A stretch of 64,000 bases of DNA, taken from Blastocystis hominis. Taxonomy: Eukaryota; Sar; Bigyra; Opalinata; Blastocystidae. Location of the stretch: contig NW_013171834.1 in the NCBI RefSeq assembly GCF_000151665.1, positions 64,501 to 128,500 of the forward strand, in the 5' to 3' direction. Of this stretch, positions 42,595-53,721 are shown piece after piece (the stretch's first letter is position 1; each line of letters starts with the position of its first letter). Made by a program: the position numbers and the translations under genes. A model generated the notes under the pieces. It was not told where the DNA came from, searched no databases, and worked only from the letters and a program-made list of their open reading frames with translations.

Positions 42595-45500
42595 TTAAAC
42601 TTTCATGGTTTTCTTGGCTGGAGACGCACTACCACCCTTCTTCAACACCGCTGGCTTGTTCTTGATTCCTCCCACAGCCTTGGCACGTCTCGAAGACCGG
42701 ATCACAAAGAAAAGAGCAACGACGAGCACGATGAACAACATCACGATCAGCATCACGATCATCGAGGTCGAGAAGCACATTCCGGTGATCTTCTGCCACT
42801 CTCCGTCCTTCTCTCCCAGCAGACACGCGCACTTCTGCGTTCCCACGAAGCTTCCCTGCAGCGAGCAGTCGTAGGTCGCCACGTTGCCCACCTGCGTCGT
42901 CGGGAAGAATCCCGTGCCGATGCACACGCCCTTCCGCACCTGGATGCTCAGCACGAACATGGTCGCCGCGCGCTCGTTCTTGCCGTAGATCGTGTACGCC
43001 GTCATCGTCTGCTCCTCGATCGGCACGCCGTGGATCTCGCCGGTCTTCGGGTCCAGCTCCAGACCCAGAGGCAGGTACACGTGCTCGTCCAGGAAGAACG
43101 ACTGGATGATGTTCTTGTACGTGGGCACTCCGGTGCTCACCTCCGTGTCCATCACGAACGTGTACGACGCCGTCGGGTACAGCAGATCCGTGGGGATCTT
43201 GTAGCGGCACTGGTCGGTCTTGGGGGGACCCAGCTTGCCGTTCGCGCACTCGCGGTAGGTGTAGCCGATGAAGCCGTCCGGGCAAACCGACGGCGAGATG
43301 CTGCCCTCCGCCACGGGGGGATAGTCGCCCTCGCCCTCGCAGTAGTTGCCCGACGCCTTGCAGTAGAGGAACAAAAACTCGTAGATCCGCGGCGTGGAGC
43401 TCGCCGTGTCGTCGATTCGGAGCTGGTAGTTGCGGTGGCCCAGCATCGACCCCACGCTCGAGAACTCCTTGCGCACGCGCTGCGTCAGCGACTCCGCGTT
43501 GGTCTGGTGCGCGAGGTTCCAGTCGTCCTCGTCCAGCTCGCGCGTGTACAGCGACCAGCCGAACGAAGAGAACGACGTGCCCGGCTGGAACGCGTAGCCG
43601 TTGAACCGCACCGGATCCTGGTTCTCGAACTGCCACTGCAGGACGAACGACTTGCTGTTGGTGAAGCTCGCGTAGGTCGTCACATCCATGTCGAACAGCG
43701 ACTCCAGCTTGCCCGTGGACAGCGAGGTCACGTTCGCGTACTCGAACGTGTTGACGATCGGAGAGCACTCCTGCGCACCGAACACGCCCGTCGCGCCGAA
43801 CGCCACCGGGTCGCTCAGCTTCGCTCCCGGAGCGCGGTGGATCTCAAACCCGATCACGTTGGTCTCGCTCACGGCGCCCACCGTGGACAGCACGATGTGG
43901 AACTTCGAGACCTTGTCCGCGCTGCGCGGAGCCAGCGCCTCGGTCTCCAGGTTGAACGCGTCGGGCATGTTGAATCGCACCATGCGACGGCCATTGAAGT
44001 AGCCCACCAAACCGCCCGTGAAGCGGATGCGCACGTTCAGCACAGACACCTCGGACAGGTGCGGGATCTCGAAGGCGCGGCGCACGTAGAACGTCGCGCT
44101 CTCGCTTTTGGTGATCTCGGCGGAGATCAGCGACTTCCAGGTGGAGGTGACCTCGTAGGTCGTGTCCAGCCAGTTGGAAGGCACGCTGTCCTTCACGTTC
44201 CACACGCTCCAGGCGTCGAACTCCATCTGGAAGGGCAGGAACGAATAGAACACGGTGGTCTGCTTGGCCTTCGTGGAGCTCGTGGGCATCTGGTTCAGGT
44301 CGAAGACCAGCTCGCCGATGTCCACGGTCAGCATGTACCCGGCCGGCGTGCTCCAGCCCGTCGTCGAGTCGTCCATCGTCTGCAGCGTGTAAATGCCGTG
44401 CGGCGCGCACGAGTCCACGTAGAACAGGCTCGAGGACGCGGGGAGCCCGAAGAGCTCTCGATAAATGTTTCCTTCCACGCCGCGGCCCTCGAAGATCTGA
44501 TAGCCGATCGTGCTGGGACTGGAGTCCGTTCGGATCTTCACGGTGATCAGCGACTTGCCTCCGTAGCAGCGATCCACGCAGATCGACGTCACCGCGGTCG
44601 CTTCCGGTCCGTTGTAGCGATACGCGGTGATGGTGTAGTCCTGCTGGCTCGTGATCTCGCGCGGCGTGCCCATGATCACACCCGAAGGCGGGTCGATCTT
44701 CATGCCCGAGGGGAGCGCAGGCTCCACGCGGAAGTTGTAGTACAGCTCGCTGGACGGGAACTCCTCCGCCATCTCGATGTCCTTGTACACAGAAATCTCC
44801 GAATAGCTCAGCTCCGGCACCTCGAGGTCGGTCTGCTCCGTGTAGATTCCGGCGTTGGCGAGCTTCCACGAACAGTCCTCGCCGTCGTTCTTGAAATTCA
44901 CGAACTTGTATTGGTTGTAGGGCTTGTTGTTCCGCAGATAGGCCTTCTTCGTCTGGCCCACTTCCCAGTACTGCCAGCCGGTCTGCACGTCGAGCTGCGT
45001 CCACTCCGCGTCGCCGTCGTTCCGCGCGAACAGCTGGAAGCTGTTCACATGGCGGTTCGACTGGTTGTATTCCAGCGTCAGCGAGTAGCTGCCGATCCAC
45101 TCGCGACGGTCGTCCTTGAACTTGATAACCGATTCGTTATCGACGCACGACGTGGAAGTACGGTACACCGTGTTCTTGTAGTTGTCGTTCCACAGATACG
45201 AGCAGGTGCCCGACATGCCGGAGCACGTGATCGTATAGTCAAACGAGCGGCTGCTCGTCGGGTCGTCCACCAAATACACCGTTGCATCGAAATCGGAGTT
45301 GGTTTGCTGCGCCGAGTTGGCCACCAGGGCGATGGCGATCGTGTTCTCACCCGCCACCAAATAGTGCTGCGCGCTCTCGCCGTCCAGCGCGTACGTCGTG
45401 ACGGGCAGCGAGACTTTGTGGTAGATCGCAGAGCCGGAGTAGTAGCCGGAGGAGGTCGAGGCGTCCGAGAGATCGCCCGTGACGCGGTTCCGGAACACCT

Positions 45501-47578
45501 CGATTCCGTTCACATACACGACACAGCCATAGAGATAGCGAATGGCGATGGTGAACGCAGAGGCGTGCTGCAAGGAGCCCACATTGAAGGTCTTCTTGTA
45601 CAGCTGGATGGCGTTGGAGGAGGCGGGGAACGAGCCGCGCGCGCCCTGGCTCCATCCGTCCACGTTGGAATTGTACCACTGGCTGGGCACGGATCCCATC
45701 TTGTAGTACCACTGCTGGAGACCCTTGACGAGATAGTGCGCGTCGAAGTAGTACACCGTGGGCAGATGCAGATGGCTGTCGTAGCGGCTTCGCAGAATCT
45801 GCTCGTACTCGTTGTACTGCACCACCTTGAAGAGCTCGATGTAGGACTCGCTGTACCAGTACACCGCCGATTCCACGTCCAGCGACAGCTTGTAGCGGCC
45901 ATCCGGAAGACACAGGTACATATACTTCACTGTGTATGAGGTCTGTCCCGAGTTCGCGGGCTCGTCCAGCACCACTTCGCCCGCCTCGTTCGTGATCGTA
46001 TAGCTCTCGCGCGAGGCGTTGGACTTGTACGTTCGCTTCAGCTGGATCATGTTCTGCTCGCACACTTTGGACTTGATCCGAATCGTCGCCGAGTAGCCGA
46101 TTCCGCTCGTCGAGGTGATCGTGAACTCTGTCTCCTCAAACGCCACCTGCGGCTTTCCGGAAATCTGGCAGGTCTCGCTGTCCAGCGTCACACCCTCCGG
46201 GAGCGCGGGCGAGGCCGAGCACGACGAGAATCCCTGGCTGTTGAGCATGGGGGTCACGCTCTCGAACTGAGCGTACACCTCGAACGAGTCCGGCGTGTAG
46301 CGCATCTCCGTGGGCGTGGCCAGGTTGCACACCATCAGTCGCACCTCAGGGAGCGTGTATTGGCTCGAGCCCACAGCAGTCATCAGCAGCTTGTACGTGT
46401 TGTAGTTCTTGATCGTGAAAGGAGCCGTCTTGACGAACGTGGTCAGGCTGTCGTACGACTGGCCGTCCGCGCGCAGCAGAAGGTCCTCCTCCTCGCCGCG
46501 CACTCCGTACAAAATGAACGACGACGGGGCCGAGGAGTAATAGTTTCCAGCGAAGATCTCGAATCCGTTCACCTCCGCGAAGAGATTGGAGTAGGAGAAC
46601 GTGATCGTCACGTTCTGGCCAGCGTCCGCAGAGAAAATCGTCTCGTCGTTGTAATCGTACATCGCCATGGGGTAGCCGCCGGTGGAGGCAGTCATCACTG
46701 GCACGATCGGGATTCCATGGCACTGGTGCTGGCTCACAGTCTGACCCATGGGAGCCAGCCACGCCTCAAACTCGAGGCTCGTCATCTCCACGCCCTCCGG
46801 AAGGTGGAGCTCCACAGCGAAGGCAGGACTGTTGGAGGTGCCCCAGTCGTACGCGTTTCGCATGAAGTAGTGCTCCGAGGCGCTGAGATAGCTCTCTGTA
46901 GCGTACGTGGTGGCGTTGATGGGTCCCTCGGGCATGTGGTCACGTGCAACTTCCGCGCCATTCACATATACGACAATTCCGTGTTGGTACAGAATCGAGA
47001 ACATGTAGCCAGCAATGGGCATTCCCCACAGCTGAATTCGGAAGTACTGCGTTCCAGTGGAGGTGGGGATAATGGTTCCACCGATCGTGTTACCCCATCC
47101 CTCCGAGGAAACGGAGTTCGCATACCAGTTGTCGGGAGCGTCGTTCACACGGAACATCCAGTACGAATTTCGCTTGAGGTAATACCCGGCTTGGAATTGG
47201 ACAGACTCCCAATATTGAGTGTGGAGATATCCCTTGAAGTAGGTGTTGCCGTAGGCACCACGAATCTCCACTGTCGAGCCAGGGTACCACCCATTGCAAC
47301 CATTGCAGGACATATCAATATTGTATCGTCCATTGTCATAGTTCGTGAGGCAGTACTCCATCGTCTGTGTCTGGTAGTCGACAGCGTACTGTCCATACGC
47401 CAAAACGTTTCCATTGTAGTTGACATTGAAGGTTTCTTGGTACGCCATTGCCTTGCTGTTCTTAATAATTGTGACATAGATTGAGCTGGAATCACAATCC
47501 AGAGCAAAGGTTAAACCTGGACGATTACGCAAAGAGAGTGTACTTACTGAGAAACAAAAGAAGAATTGGTAATAACAT
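42595..47578 (-). CDS. Giant type I surface protein with Ig-like (He_PIG) modules
   Basis: Two exons (31-nt intron inside the signal peptide) give 1,650 residues. Signal peptide MLLPILLLFLSLTFALDC; a single membrane helix near the end (SMIVMLIVMLFIVLVVALFF) followed by a short basic tail (KKGGSASPAKKTMKV). The ectodomain holds about three copies of a ~450-residue unit with paired marks: W-rich jelly-roll-like blocks (IRYLYGCVVYVNGIEVFRNR; YQHGIVVYVNGAEVARDH; GGLVGYFNGRRMVRFNM) and putative Ig domains (LPEGVTLDSETCQISGKPQ; LPSGMKIDPPSGVIMGTPRE; LPLGLELDPKTGEIHGVPIE). Cysteine-rich stretches suggest extracellular folding. GC-rich codon use points to strong expression. Likely cell-surface adhesion or glycan binding; no close named relative comes to mind. 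Confidence 0.85.
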
Positions 47579-48077
47579 ACTTAGCTCCTCTCAAAAAAGT
47601 GAGGAAACTGATGGACTGAAACACAATCACATACCTATTTATTCTCGGCGTGACGACATACTTCAGCAATTGTGTTTTATCCTCACTTACTTCCTCTACT
47701 CTAAAAGTGGAAAGAATAGTCATGAGAAAACATATCAAAATTGGTTGTACCTGTTTTTCCATAATTTCGTTCATGTCCCTTCTGGCTCTGTGTAGGTACT
47801 TTAGTCTGCTCCCCTGAGATAGAGTGTGACACTCCCACACAATACAGATTGACATTCATCACTCGCGGTGAGACTACGAACCAAGCACCTTCATGCACAT
47901 CCCCATTCTAATTTCTCGTAAGTCCTGCTCGTAGTTATCAGACAGAACACTATCGGTGGAATCTCAGTTTGAGAATTATACTTGAAATTAACAATAGGCA
48001 GATTCCGTCGTGCCATCCTTTATGGATTAGGCACGCAGAAGGTATTCTGTCCTAATTCGACTTGCTACTATATAAAG
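47579..48077. other. Divergent intergenic region
   Basis: 499 bp between the start of the surface-protein gene (minus) and the Stm1/HABP4-like gene (plus). A minus-strand frame with two splice-like joints exists but runs into the surface-protein start in another frame, so I do not call it. Confidence 0.55.
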
Positions 48078-49007
48078 ATGGTATGTATAAACGATTGCAT
48101 AAAGTGAAATTTGATTTTATGCGTTGATGTTCTGTTTTTGCTCATTTTTGAGTAGTCTAGTGAGAATCGTTTTGCTTCCCTCTATGATGAAGAGGAGGAA
48201 GTCGCTCCTGTGGTGAAAGAAACCAAAGTCGAGAAGAAGCCCCGTGGCAACGAGAAGCGGTACGGAATAGGTGTATTTCGTGATTAGGTAGTGTGGCGAA
48301 TCTCCGCCCTGGTAAGCGTGAGTTTGAGCGCCACAGTGGAACGGGTCGTGGGTAAGGATTAGTTGTGGTGGTTGATTCGTAGTCGCGAGATCCCCAAGAA
48401 CGGTTCTGGCAACAGAAACTGGGGCAACCCCAAGGATGTGAACGAGCAATTGTACACAACACTCGTTGAAACCGCTTATCTGTAGGAGAGCTGAGACGGA
48501 GCCTCTGGAGACGAGCCCTGTGGAGGAAGTGGAGGAGAAGGAGACGGAGCCCAGACCTGAGGTGTTCACCCTGGAAGAGTACGAGGCGATGCGCAAGGCG
48601 AAGCTTGGCAATCTGCCTCCCAAGAAGGCTCCTCGCACTGTGGAGGAGCCCAAGACGGAGAAGATCGAGAAGATCGAGGAGGATCTGTTTGTGGTAGGAC
48701 TGGAGCGAAGGCGATGAGGCACTAGGCGGAGGGAATCAAGAAGAAGGAGCGCAAGGTGAAGGCCGAGGAGAAGCCCACCGAGGTGATCCTGAACTTCCAG
48801 GCGGTGGAGGGAACCCCCCGCAACTTCGTGCCTCGCGAACGACGCCGCTTCGAGGAGCGCCGCGAGGGAAGCGGAGAGCAGAAGAGAGAGGGACGCAATG
48901 GAGAGCGCCGCGGAGAGCGCCGCGGAGAGCGTCGCGGACAGGGACGCAACCAGCCTCGCGGCTCCAAGCTGAACCTGAAGAGTGAAGCGCTCTTCCCCAA
49001 GTTGTAA
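48078..49007 (+). CDS. Stm1/SERBP1/HABP4-like ribosome-associated RNA-binding protein
   Basis: Ribosome-preservation/mRNA-binding protein. Six exons; the first holds only the ATG, followed by a 75-nt intron (48081-48155), then introns of 32, 31, 34 and 35 nt. The 240-residue product starts MSSENRFASLYDEEEEVAP, as the family start NRFALLxDDE. Other marks: RPGKREFERHSGTGRG (the family GKREFDRHSGTG motif), GNRNWGNPKD, FTLEEYEAMR, a lysine-rich helix and RGG-like GERRGERRGERRGQGR before KLNLKSEALFPKL. Acidic and basic blocks alternate along the protein. Later exons are GC rich, fitting strong expression. Stop TAA is encoded. Confidence 0.9.
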
Positions 49008-49040
49008 ATGGATGAGGCCTTTTTCACTTGACTCTTTGCT

Positions 49041-49077
49041 TTGGTTGGTTGGTTGATTGATTGATTGATTGATTGAT
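49041..49077. repeat. TTGG/TTGA microsatellite in a 3' UTR
   Basis: Tetranucleotide run between the Stm1-like stop codon and its 3'-end motif. Confidence 0.9.
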
Positions 49078-49081
49078 GGGT

Positions 49082-49089
49082 TGTTTGTT
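49082..49089 (+). terminator. 3'-end motif of the Stm1/HABP4-like gene
   Basis: Exact TGTTTGTT 74 nt after the TAA, just after the microsatellite. Confidence 0.75.
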
Positions 49090-49613
49090 GGAAAAGCAAG
49101 GCGAAAGGGAGTGAAAATCGTTGATGCAGAGAGATTCGTGCTAATGGTTCGGAGAATAAAACGTGGAATCGAGATTGATGCCATAGTACTGAGTGCTGGA
49201 CTGACAAGCAACTATGACAAATGTTGATTGTATTCCAAAATGGTTTCGTTTCAGTACAATAAAACAATAGAGACTTGGACTATCTACAGCACAAAAATTA
49301 TTCATGTTTCCAATCATTACGTTCACAAGTCGAATGCCATTCAAACCTGACTCTGTGAACGTCTTCATTGCATGTAATATCGTTCAGCCATACTTCTACA
49401 CAGAAAATAATCAACATCAATGGTAATATTATATTCATTGCCTGTAACAAAACGGAAAAACGTTCTATGTTCTACTAGTATTCGTGTGATCTTATCATTC
49501 GACAGTGAATTCTTCGATTTTTCAATCGAGACATACCTAATATCAAATGTTCCATAGAATTTTTAATCATTTTCTCAACTTTTTCCAAAGATATCATATT
49601 TTTCTTATCATCA
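49090..49613. other. Intergenic spacer
   Basis: AT-rich 524 bp before the Old Yellow Enzyme gene; short minus-strand frames show no family resemblance. Confidence 0.6.
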
Positions 49614-50842
49614 ATGCAAACTACCAAGCTATTTACCCCTCTTAAGATCCGAGACGTCGAATTTCCGAACCGCATGGGTGTTCCGCCAATGTGCATGGTA
49701 CTCTCTATTTTTTATTTTTGATACTCAGTATGGAAGCAAGGATGGATATGTGAGCGATGTGCTCATTGGTATCTATGCTGACTACGCCATGAGTGGTTTC
49801 GGAGGGATCATCCAGGAAGCCACTGCTGTCGTTCCAGAGGGACGCATTTGTGACCTGTAGCATATATTGCTTGAAGATAATCCAAAGGGATTTGGGAATC
49901 TGGAAGGATGACTTTATTCCCGGATTAAAGCGCATCGTTGACGTTGTCCACGTTTATGGAGCCAAGATCGGAATTCAAGTAAACAATCTACGATTCTTCC
50001 CACTCTAGCTCGCGCATGCCGGTCGTAAGGGATCGTGCTACTACCCCGGTGCTCCAAAGGGCCGCACGAGCATTCCTCTGGAGGATGGCGGCTGGGAAGT
50101 GGTGGGTCCCACTGCCGAGCCTTACAGCAGCGCCTACGGAACGCCCCACGCGCTCACCAAAGACGAGATCAAAGAGGTCGTCGACGCCTTCGCTGCGGGC
50201 GCTCGCCGCGCGGTCGAAGCAGGCTACGACTTCATTCAGCTGCACGGAGCGCACGGCTTCCTTCTGCACGAGTTCTTATCGCCTCTCAGCAACACGCGCA
50301 CGGACGAATACGGAGGCTCCTACGAGAACCGCACGCGTCTTCTCAAGGAGGTCGTTACCGCCGTGCGAGCCGTGATTCCCGCGGGAATGCCCCTGTTTGT
50401 GCGGCTGTCGATGAGCGACTTCGTGGAAACGAGTTCCTGGGATTTGCCCGAGGTCGAGAAGCTCTCGGTGGAGCTCACAAAGGACTTCGGCGTCGACATG
50501 ATCAACTTCTCTTCCGCGGGACTGTCGCCGTTGCAGAAACTCCCGCGGGAATGGGACTTCCAGCTGACGATGGCGGAGAAGGTGAAGAAAGACACGGGTG
50601 TGGTGTGCTCAGCGGTGGGAGGCGTGGCGGACACGGCGACGGCGACGCGTGTGGTGGATGAAATGGGAATTGAAGTCGTGGAAGTGGGGAAGGCTGCGAT
50701 CCGACATGCATTCAGCCCGAGAGCTGTCGCGGTGGATTTGGGAGTAGGGAAGTGGAGAGAGAGGGTGAGGTGTAGCAACCGATTCCGCCGTATAGAGAGG
50801 AGATCCGATGGGCTTCGAGAATTCCTCAACATGTGAAATATT
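49614..50842 (+). CDS. Old Yellow Enzyme (YqjM-like NADH:flavin oxidoreductase); stop made by polyadenylation
   Basis: FMN-dependent ene-reductase. Five exons (introns 31, 31, 30 and 32 nt) give 368 residues. Marks: KLFTPLKIRDVEFPNRMGVP at the start with PPMCMY, GGIIQEATAVVPEGRI, GIQLAHAGRKG, FIQLHGAHGFLLHEFLSPLS, YGGSYENRTRLL, VRLSMSDFV, AVGGVADTATAT and EVGKAAIRHAFSPRA, and the C-terminal RIPQHVKY. The cysteine in PPMCMY is the position used for redox tuning in the YqjM group. The frame ends CAT GTG AAA TAT T (50842), then GGAG, then TGTTTGTT, so the stop arises only after polyadenylation. The first intron is T-rich. Confidence 0.92.
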
Positions 50843-50846
50843 GGAG

Positions 50847-50854
50847 TGTTTGTT
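50847..50854 (+). terminator. 3'-end motif of the Old Yellow Enzyme gene
   Basis: Exact TGTTTGTT; 4 nt (GGAG) separate it from the T that would start TAA. Confidence 0.85.
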
Positions 50855-50953
50855 CCAAACCTATTTAGTTTTTTTGTCACAATAGCAAGTGGAGAGTTAG
50901 GGTTCGTTTCATTGTGGGTGAGAAAAAGCAAAATCATCCAGGTGGAAATCAGA

Positions 50954-52542
50954 ATGGCCCAGAATGTATAATATTATTTGGAATGATTCATTATTTTAGT
51001 ATATTTCTTGCATTCTTGGCTCGATTGATACATGCAATGCGAGTTTGATCGGTTCGTGCTTTACGACGGATTTTGATATGCACTTTGGAGGTAGAAAACT
51101 GGTACAGATATTGGTGCGGGTATTTGGCTTGATTCTGTTGAATTCACGTATAGAGCAATGTAAGCTTGAATTCTTCGTTCCACCCTCAAATAAAAATGTA
51201 AAGAAGAAGAATTAACACGTAACGCATAGATATGAAGACTTAGTTCGTACACATTTGGCCGTTATGGATGCTCTTCTCTCCTGGGATTACGAAAAGGCCT
51301 GGTCTCATCAACGACATATGTTGGAGTATGATTATTAATGTCTTTGCATAATTAGGTGTTGCGTCCAATTACTTGGCCAAGACGGGAATGATTGGTTTAT
51401 TCCTGTGATTCTCCAGTGTTGTAAAGAAAGCCGCCTTCTTTCCTACAAGGTACTTTCGTTCATGCCTTGTCTCTCTCTCCTAGCTGAACAAACAATCGGG
51501 TCCTCTCAAAGAAAGCAAAGAGATCGCGAACTGCACGATGCTTCTCCGCAACGTCGCCACCGCCTTCAACAACAAGAAAGTCGTAACCGTGGGGCGCACA
51601 AACGGTTTTATGGGGATATCCACCAATCCGATTATTGTGTTATTGTGTTATTGTGTTATTGTGTTATTGTGTTTCTGTTTCTATGTCGTTTTCTTAACAG
51701 AACGCGATTAATGAACTCGCTAAAATTCTCTTCGCACAAGGGAATTACCGACTTTGTCAGGACATTTACGAGAGTTACAATGATCGAATTTCGATCGAAC
51801 TCGAAACCTGTCCCAAAAGCCAAAGTGTACGATTTGGGGACATATTGTCAGTAGTGTACCTATTATTATTATTATGGTCGTGTTCGGTTGTATGAAGACG
51901 ATTATCTCAAAGCACGTGATTTGCTCACCTTGGCGTTGGATCATTGCGATCCCACTCATTCTCATAATCTCCAGTATTTTTGGAATTCCAGTGCTCCGTA
52001 GAATGATTTTGTTCTTCTTGATCCCTGTGAATATGATTTTCGGCCTGCTGCCTCCCAAATCGCTTCTCACCAAGTTCCATTTTTCGATGGTATTTCTGGA
52101 ATTCCAATAATAGTGCAGTATTCGAAACTGTCGCAAGCAATCCAAACGGGGAATTTGCAGCTTTATGAGGAAGTGTTGGCGAACTATGAGCGCGTGTTGA
52201 TTAATCGAAATCTCTACGTAGGCGAAATGATGTGTTTGGGATGTAGCTGACTGTGATTTCCTTGAAGATCCTGGTGCAGCGAAGTCTGCTGAAGTCGATT
52301 TTGAGTGTGTTTGGGGGCGCACAGATTCCATTCCGTGTGATTCATGTGGGGCTGAATCTGCAAAACCAGCATTTGTCGGACGAAGAACTGTGTTCATTGC
52401 TGAGTTTGCTGAAGTATAAAGTGAGGGAGAAGCGAGGGGTGAAGTGTAGGGCTATTTGAAGGGATATGTGGCCTATCCGCAGAGAGTGTTGGTCGTGTCG
52501 AAGAATCTGCCGTTTCCGCCCGTGGCAAGTCTGTTTAAGTGA
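50954..52542 (+). CDS. PCID2/Thp1-like PCI-domain protein (TREX-2 mRNA export)
   Basis: Scaffold of the nuclear-pore mRNA export complex TREX-2. Twelve exons give 405 residues, like human PCID2 (399). Ten introns are 28-34 nt; one is 64 nt and made of an 8-bp repeat. Marks: start MAQNYISCILGSIDTCNASL, YEDLVRTHLAVMDALLSWDY, NDWFIPVILQCCKES, INELAKILFAQGNYRLC, YYYGRVRLYEDDYLKARDLL, MILFFLIPVNMIFGLLP and the PCI winged helix ending KGYVAYPQRVLVVSKNLPFP, matching the family GYIxHxxxxLVVSKxxPFP. The encoded stop is TGA at 52540-52542. Confidence 0.93.
51633..51672. repeat. 8-bp tandem repeat filling an intron
   Basis: Five units of TATTGTGT (last one partial) inside the 64-nt intron 51637-51700 of the PCID2-like gene. 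Confidence 0.9.
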
Positions 52543-52550
52543 TGCTCGTG

Positions 52551-52558
52551 TGTTTGTT
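52551..52558 (+). terminator. 3'-end motif of the PCID2-like gene
   Basis: Exact TGTTTGTT 8 nt after the encoded TGA. Confidence 0.75.
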
Positions 52559-52715
52559 GAAAAAGCAATGGGGTGGAGAATAGCGAGAAGGAAAGGATTA
52601 ACGAATCACTACAATAATCGTGTGAAGTGGTGTTGACCTCGCTGCGGTTGCCTTCCACGAATAGCAATCGATTCTCTTTGCTCGCTTCTTTCAACCCAAA
52701 TCAAATCCCCATTTC

Positions 52716-52818
52716 AATTCATTCATTCATTCATTCATTCATTCATTCATTCATTCATTCCTCCCAATTCATTCACTCATTCATTCCTCCCAATTCATTC
52801 ATTCATTCCTCCCAATTC
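52716..52818. repeat. ATTC microsatellite
   Basis: About 100 bp of ATTC/TTCA units with CTCCCA interruptions in the spacer between convergent PCID2-like and RRP15-like genes. Confidence 0.95.
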
Positions 52819-52853
52819 AAACGTGTGTTCAAATAAAAAAACATTCTAAATGA

Positions 52854-53634
52854 TTAAAGATCTACATCGTCGTCCCAGTTATCCGAACTCTCTTCCTTCG
52901 TATCCCAGTTCTGCATATCCGCTCCCTTCTCCACCATGTGTTCATCCAAAACCGACCATTTCTTCTCATTCTTCTGCTCTTCCGCCAATTTCTGCTTCGA
53001 GTCCTCGATCTTCTCGTTGAACTTTTCCACGATATTCACGCGATCCTTCTCTACACCTAACGAGCAAACACGCACATCCAACTCTTCTTTCCTTCGTTCT
53101 CTTTCTTGATTGAAGGAAGCAAACGCTTTCCGCGCGAAATCGCGTTGAACAAAGCGGTAACTAGAATCAACCAAATCAAGCACGACCTACTTCCCTTTGT
53201 GGCGATTTTGCGCAGGTTCTTCTCCATCTCCGCATCATCTGGATTAGGCTTCACATAACCCTTCCGAGGAATCTCCATCTTCTTCAGCATCTCTTCTTTT
53301 TTCTGCTTTTTGAGCTCTTTCTCTTCGGGAGTCAGCTTTCTCTTTCGTTTTAGCAACGGATTCGTCTACATCGGTACAAACGATACAAACGGCACACGGT
53401 TTCGTCTGGAGTGCTCTCCAGAATCTGGTTTAGTGCGGCTGCAAAGTTGGCACTGTTCGCTTCGTCGATTACCTTTGCTTCCATCTCTATATATTATCAA
53501 ACAACGCGAAACAGCGAAATACCTTTATCCTTGTTTTTTCCGGAATTTCCAACCTCTTCTACCTGACTCAACTCATCATCGTTAAGCATTTCATCCAAAT
53601 CGCTCATATCTGTTGAATCTCCAGCAGAAGCCAT
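52854..53634 (-). CDS. RRP15-like ribosome biogenesis factor
   Basis: Nucleolar pre-60S/40S assembly protein. Five exons (introns 30, 32, 32 and 36 nt) give 216 residues. Marks: acidic start MASAGDSTDMSDLDEMLNDD, NSANFAAALNQILES (the family xxNFAxAxxxIL), NPLLKRKRKLTPEEKELKKQ, and LRKIATKGITALFNAISRGK, matching the family LRKIAxKGVVxLFNAV. The C-terminus is lysine then tryptophan/aspartate rich (NWDDDVDL). It shares an 87-bp divergent promoter region with the UBX gene. Stop TAA is encoded; no exact 3' motif follows. Confidence 0.9.
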
Positions 53635-53721
53635 GTTTCTAATAAAATGGATATTTCGTTGAAACAGGAATATGGAAATAAAGAATCCCACCTATTTTTG
53701 TCATTTTTCGATTTACACAGA

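Noticed and set aside
43030-45939. 969-codon plus-strand open frame opposite the surface-protein gene
   Set aside because: Arg/His/Val-rich shadow of a biased gene; the minus strand gives a complete secreted protein with signal peptide and anchor.
47544-47855. Minus-strand 103-residue frame upstream of the surface-protein gene
   Set aside because: Its end overlaps the signal-peptide exon of that gene in another frame on the same strand, and no family resemblance is seen.
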